Positions 60,235 to 64,000 of a DNA stretch of 64,000 nt are shown piece after piece; the first letter of the stretch is position 1; each line of letters starts with the position of its first letter. The position numbers and the translations under genes were made by a program. The stretch is taken from NCBI GenBank assembly GCA_963693085.1, contig OY856411.1:1344643550-1344707549 (forward strand). The letters are read 5' to 3'. The notes beneath the pieces are model-generated. The model was not told the origin of the DNA and made no database searches. It saw only the letters and a program-made list of their open reading frames with translations. This DNA comes from Alisma plantago-aquatica. Taxonomy: Eukaryota; Streptophyta; Magnoliopsida; Alismatales; Alismataceae.

Positions 60235-63200
60235 TGTGGCATACAACTTACAAAACACAAGATTAACTAAGCGGAAGCAAATCGTTTGCAGCAGATTACT
60301 AAAAATCGCTAAAAATTAAAACTTTTTGCAAAGAGATCCAATCATAGGAAATCTCTTACATCAAAAACCATTGTATAACATTTACATCCTGATATAAAAG
60401 TACATGACTTGTACCATCTCTTCTTGAGGATTACAACATCAGTCGCCCTATAACATTATATACAGACACCATAAAGCCTCGAGGCATCAAGCCAAAATCT
60501 CAAGTCGATGATAAAGTACTATCTACTGACTCTGAGGACCTGAGAGTACAAAGATGACACATATGACTTTCTAACTATATGACTTGACAGTCAGTGCCTC
60601 CACCTGAGATCTCACTACTGTCCAGACTGTTGCTCTTCTTTTCTTGCAAAAGAGTATCTGCTTCTTTGTCCACGTCCACCTAAAAATATTGGATCCCACG
60701 GGGGTGAGACAATTGTAAATTGCCCCAGCGGGAGATATAACTCTCTGCCAAACCATTGTTATTGCAGATTATTAGATTAAAACTGAACAGGAGTTCTTAC
60801 ATATTAACAACAGTATTATTTATTGTATGAACAAAATAAGATAATCTTCTTTCCTAAGAAGAACATTGTATCCACTCATGGTAGATTCATAATCCATTTA
60901 TCTAATTGCAATGAACGTAAAGAGAAATGAATTACATTTATCAACTAGAATTGCATAAAAGAAATGTAACATCAGTCAATGAGTTTCCGTATTCAATCCT
61001 TAAGCAAACATGCTATACGGCTGATTACATTTTACAATCACACTTAAGCCCTGAGGAGATGAGATATACCGCTCATACTCCAACCGACCACTGTGAAGTT
61101 GAAATCGGTACCATACAAGGACAATGGTAGAGACAGATACCAAGACCTCCCACATCTCGGTCAGTGCAAGATCACATGCAGGACATCTTGTGTCCCTGCT
61201 ATATATATATATATATAGCTTTCCAGGGTATACTGGCAACTTCACTATAAGAGTTATAGTGGCGTACTGCACTCTCTTCGCGATCGTGAGATTTCATGTT
61301 TATCTCCACCGATCCAACATTAACATTATTGGGAGATGTGTACGACATTTAAACCAATCATCGGGAGATTCGTGATACATCCATATCGGAACATATAATG
61401 AAGGATTGAGATATTTAATGTTTATCTCACATCAATTCCTCCATTAGGGCGTAAGGATATTCACGCCCATAACCCCCACATACTCAAAAGTATGCCCTCC
61501 GGGTTTTGCCGCGGAGCAGCCCGTTTCACCATCACCAATTTGTTGACGATGATGGATCTATGGTTAGCGCTCTACATGATATGATTTCACTTGATTAATT
61601 AGGTACGTTAGCATATTATTTTAGCATCAGTCAAGTTCTCAAACATAACTAATTCAGATAAGTGCTATAAAGAAATATGTACTATTTTCATCAATCACTT
61701 CTCAATCTTTATAAGACATTGGGATCTCAGTCCCTCATTTCATTTCTTTGAAAGTTCACATCTCTGAATAACATCATTATCATACTTATCAAGTCTAGGT
61801 ATTCATACCCTCAATTCATCACTTTCACTGTTACCACTTGTTAGGTAACTATTACCTCCAGGTCCTCAGACCGAGGTATACATAATACTTGTTATACAAG
61901 TATCTTACATGGCTCACAAGGCTTATTAAGTGTTTTGTCACCTTTCACTAGGCAACAACTTATTCATGGAACTCATAATCCATATACATTTTGTTACTTT
62001 TACTAAGCAACAACAACATTAGGCACATAAGGCCATTCAACATATTTATTATATAAATGTCATAGCTCAAATATGACTATGTTCATCATCTCATGATGTC
62101 TACATGATTAATAGACATGATAACAGTCATGTAAATCATTTATCACATCATATGAAACAGTAGTAACACCACCATCCTTTATCAAGATTCAGGTTATCTA
62201 TTAAATAGGGTTTTTCATTCCCTTTACCCAAAATTAGGGTTAGGGTTTCCCATCTTTCATTAATTAGGGTTTCATGCTCATATTATTAGTTCAACCCTAA
62301 TGTATTGCTCCACACCTCTAGGAGCATTCAAAGATATCATAAGTATATTCTTATGATCATTATTCTCATCATATATCATTTATAATCATCAATTCAAGAT
62401 ATGAGTTCATTTCTCATCCTTATCATGGTATGATTACATCATACTCATTGATTTGGATTAACCCCATTCTCAAGGTATATTAGTCAACATTTATTAAAGT
62501 ACATTGAGTTTATTACATCTTTATTGTAACAATTGTATAACACACACTACATATGTTTCTTATCCAAGAGTACTGGATTAGAGGCTCATCAAGGTATGTC
62601 TACCCTGAAATGCTGAATGTGATATCTATCATGTATTGATGTATCACTTTCTTCTCATTTCCATCTCACTTAACTTAATCATCTAACCTTGTATTAAGGT
62701 ATTTCCCTCTTAATACTTTATCCACTAATTTGTCACTTTCATCATATGGTGCATAAGTCACACATTAGAATTGTCCCACTATCTTTAATGATGTGGACTT
62801 ATCTAAAGGTTAGGTAGTGTTGAATATAGGATAAACCATTATCCACCACTTTAGATATTTCAACTCTTAGGATGTTATCCACATCATTATTTAGTATATC
62901 ATACATCATTCCTAAGAGTTTCATGTCCTCATCGTTGTAAGGTATATAGGGTTGTTATACATGGATGGAATTATATATATAATATCTAGGCATCATCTTG
63001 TCCTTTAGACCCTTATTCATTAGAGTATCAATATTACCATCATATGGTTCATCAACCTTACCCTACATGGTTATAACATCCTCATCTTACTTAATTGTAA
63101 TAGCCACATGCTACTTTAAAGTATTGGCCATTATACCATCACTATGGTTTCACATATAATTGTGTGGCATCACCCTGGATTTGAGTCTCACTTCACATCA

Positions 63201-64000
63201 TTCTTCAAGGTTTCCATAATATGATTCTTATTTAGGGTTTCACATGACATTACCCTAGATTAGGGTTTCTCATTCAATAACCCAAAATTAGGGTTTCTCA
63301 TAACATCAACCTCAATTAGGGTTTCTCATGGATTCACCCTCAATTAGTGTTCCTCATGGATTCACCCTCAATTAGGGTTTCTCATGGATTCACCCTCAAT
63401 TAGGGTTTCTCATGGATTCACCATCAATTAGGGTTTCTCATGGATTCACCCTCAATTAGGGTTTCTCATGAAGTTATCCTGAATTTGAATTCCCCATATT
63501 ATCATCCTAGTTTTGAGTCACCACATTACCCTTGATTTGGATTACATCTGATATTGCCCTAGATTTAGGTTAGGGCTCAACAACCTCCTTGATTAGGGTT
63601 TCATGATCTCTTTATTAAGGATCATACCCTAATTGCTTAATCATTCATATTGAAGGTGTTGAGGCTTATCCATTACATGATTATTATTCATGTAGGAAGT
63701 CCTCTCTCTCATTCTCTATAAGATGATACTACTTCAGACTTAATTAGACTAAGTCAACCTAACTTGAATGAATAATTGACACTTAATCCATTGTGTCATT
63801 ACTTTCATTATCAATAGAGATTAATTGTTCAAAGATTACTAATCGCCCTATCTTATTAAGGGTACAATTATTATAATCATCTTGGTTTACATCACACAAT
63901 TGTTCAATTTAAACAATTGACCTTTAACCACTTTAAGTGTTCATACAGTTTGGTTAATTAACTTCCAAATGATCTTGGTCCTTTAGACCCCAAATGGTCT
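60235..64000 (-). repeat. Gypsy-2 5' LTR (partial, 3,766 bp visible)
   Basis: Collinear with 51,666-55,366, with a few percent mismatch by eye. Length differences are a longer (TA)n at 61,199-61,217 and two extra 28-bp units. The remainder, including most of the palindrome cluster, lies outside the window. Confidence 0.92.
63302..63470 (+). repeat. 28-bp telobox-containing tandem array, Gypsy-2 5' LTR
   Basis: Five full units start GGATTCACC at 63,330, 63,358, 63,386, 63,414 and 63,442, compared with three in the 3' LTR. Confidence 0.9.

Larger units (their letters stand above)
51666..64000 (-). mobile_element. Gypsy-2, giant-LTR gag-only element (runs off the right edge)
   Basis: Minus strand. 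The 3' LTR is 51,666-57,713 (6,048 bp), the interior 57,714-60,234 (2,521 bp) and the 5' LTR 60,235 to beyond 64,000. LTRs start TGTAACACCCC and end TGCCACA on the minus strand. The PBS GTGGTATCAAAGCTCTAGG and leader match Gypsy-1, as does the purine-tract junction GAACGAAATCCTTG. No RT, RNase H or integrase motif was found, only degraded gag. The left target site in the host copia is GATAT (51,661-51,665). It is probably mobilised by a Gypsy-1-like partner; that is an inference. Confidence 0.9.

Overview
This window looks like nuclear DNA from a TE-rich flowering plant. I cannot name the species. The evidence is a spliced plant-type housekeeping gene, LTR retrotransposons with tRNA-Met primer-binding sites, a chromodomain Ty3/gypsy element, Ty1/copia elements and small non-autonomous DNA transposons. 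I see no prokaryotic features, no tRNA or rRNA genes and no CRISPR array.

Region 1 (about 1-33,800, minus strand) is one host gene. It encodes the shared AC40/RPAC1 subunit of RNA polymerases I and III. Seven exons can be read (33,361-33,501; 32,569-32,754; 19,236-19,365; 19,060-19,141; 18,777-18,964; 6,526-6,621; 6,331-6,424). They give about 306 codons, and the C-terminal exon or exons lie left of the window. Three introns are about 95-100 bp and one is about 600 bp. Intron 2 (13.2 kb), intron 5 (12.2 kb) and intron 7 (more than 6.3 kb) are swollen by transposons. These include two related minus-strand copia elements (1-3,719 and about 20,117-25,090), a deleted plus-strand copia with a perfect TSD (14,208-17,919), and a non-autonomous LTR element carrying what looks like a captured HSP70-17-type gene fragment (26,348-29,625). 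They also include four copies of one hAT-like non-autonomous family, a fold-back MITE, a GC-ended TIR element filled with an A/T-rich tandem array, and several local tandem duplications, the largest 994 bp x 2. Exon 4 carries an A6 run that breaks the frame, so the gene copy may be damaged or the assembly may have a homopolymer error.

Region 2 (about 35,000-64,000) is a nested retrotransposon block. A Sirevirus-like copia element is the host: its LTR ends near 36,416 and its gag begins at 36,469. Gypsy-1 (36,627-50,666) is inserted in that gag. It is a Tekay/Del-like chromovirus with 4.6-kb LTRs and a gag-pol that is one frame interrupted by six stops. The copia gag resumes at 50,672 and is cut again at 51,666 by Gypsy-2. 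Gypsy-2 is a minus-strand relative with a 6.05-kb LTR and only 2.5 kb of internal sequence, which holds gag remnants and no visible pol. Its second LTR runs off the right edge. The LTRs of both gypsy families carry clusters of a near-perfect palindrome (arms CCAAACGGTCT / AGACCGTTTGG) and many AAACCCTAATT motifs.

The most unusual signals are the palindrome clusters in giant LTRs, the gag-only giant-LTR element, the putative chaperone-gene capture, and the transposon-inflated RPAC1 gene with its homopolymer frame break.
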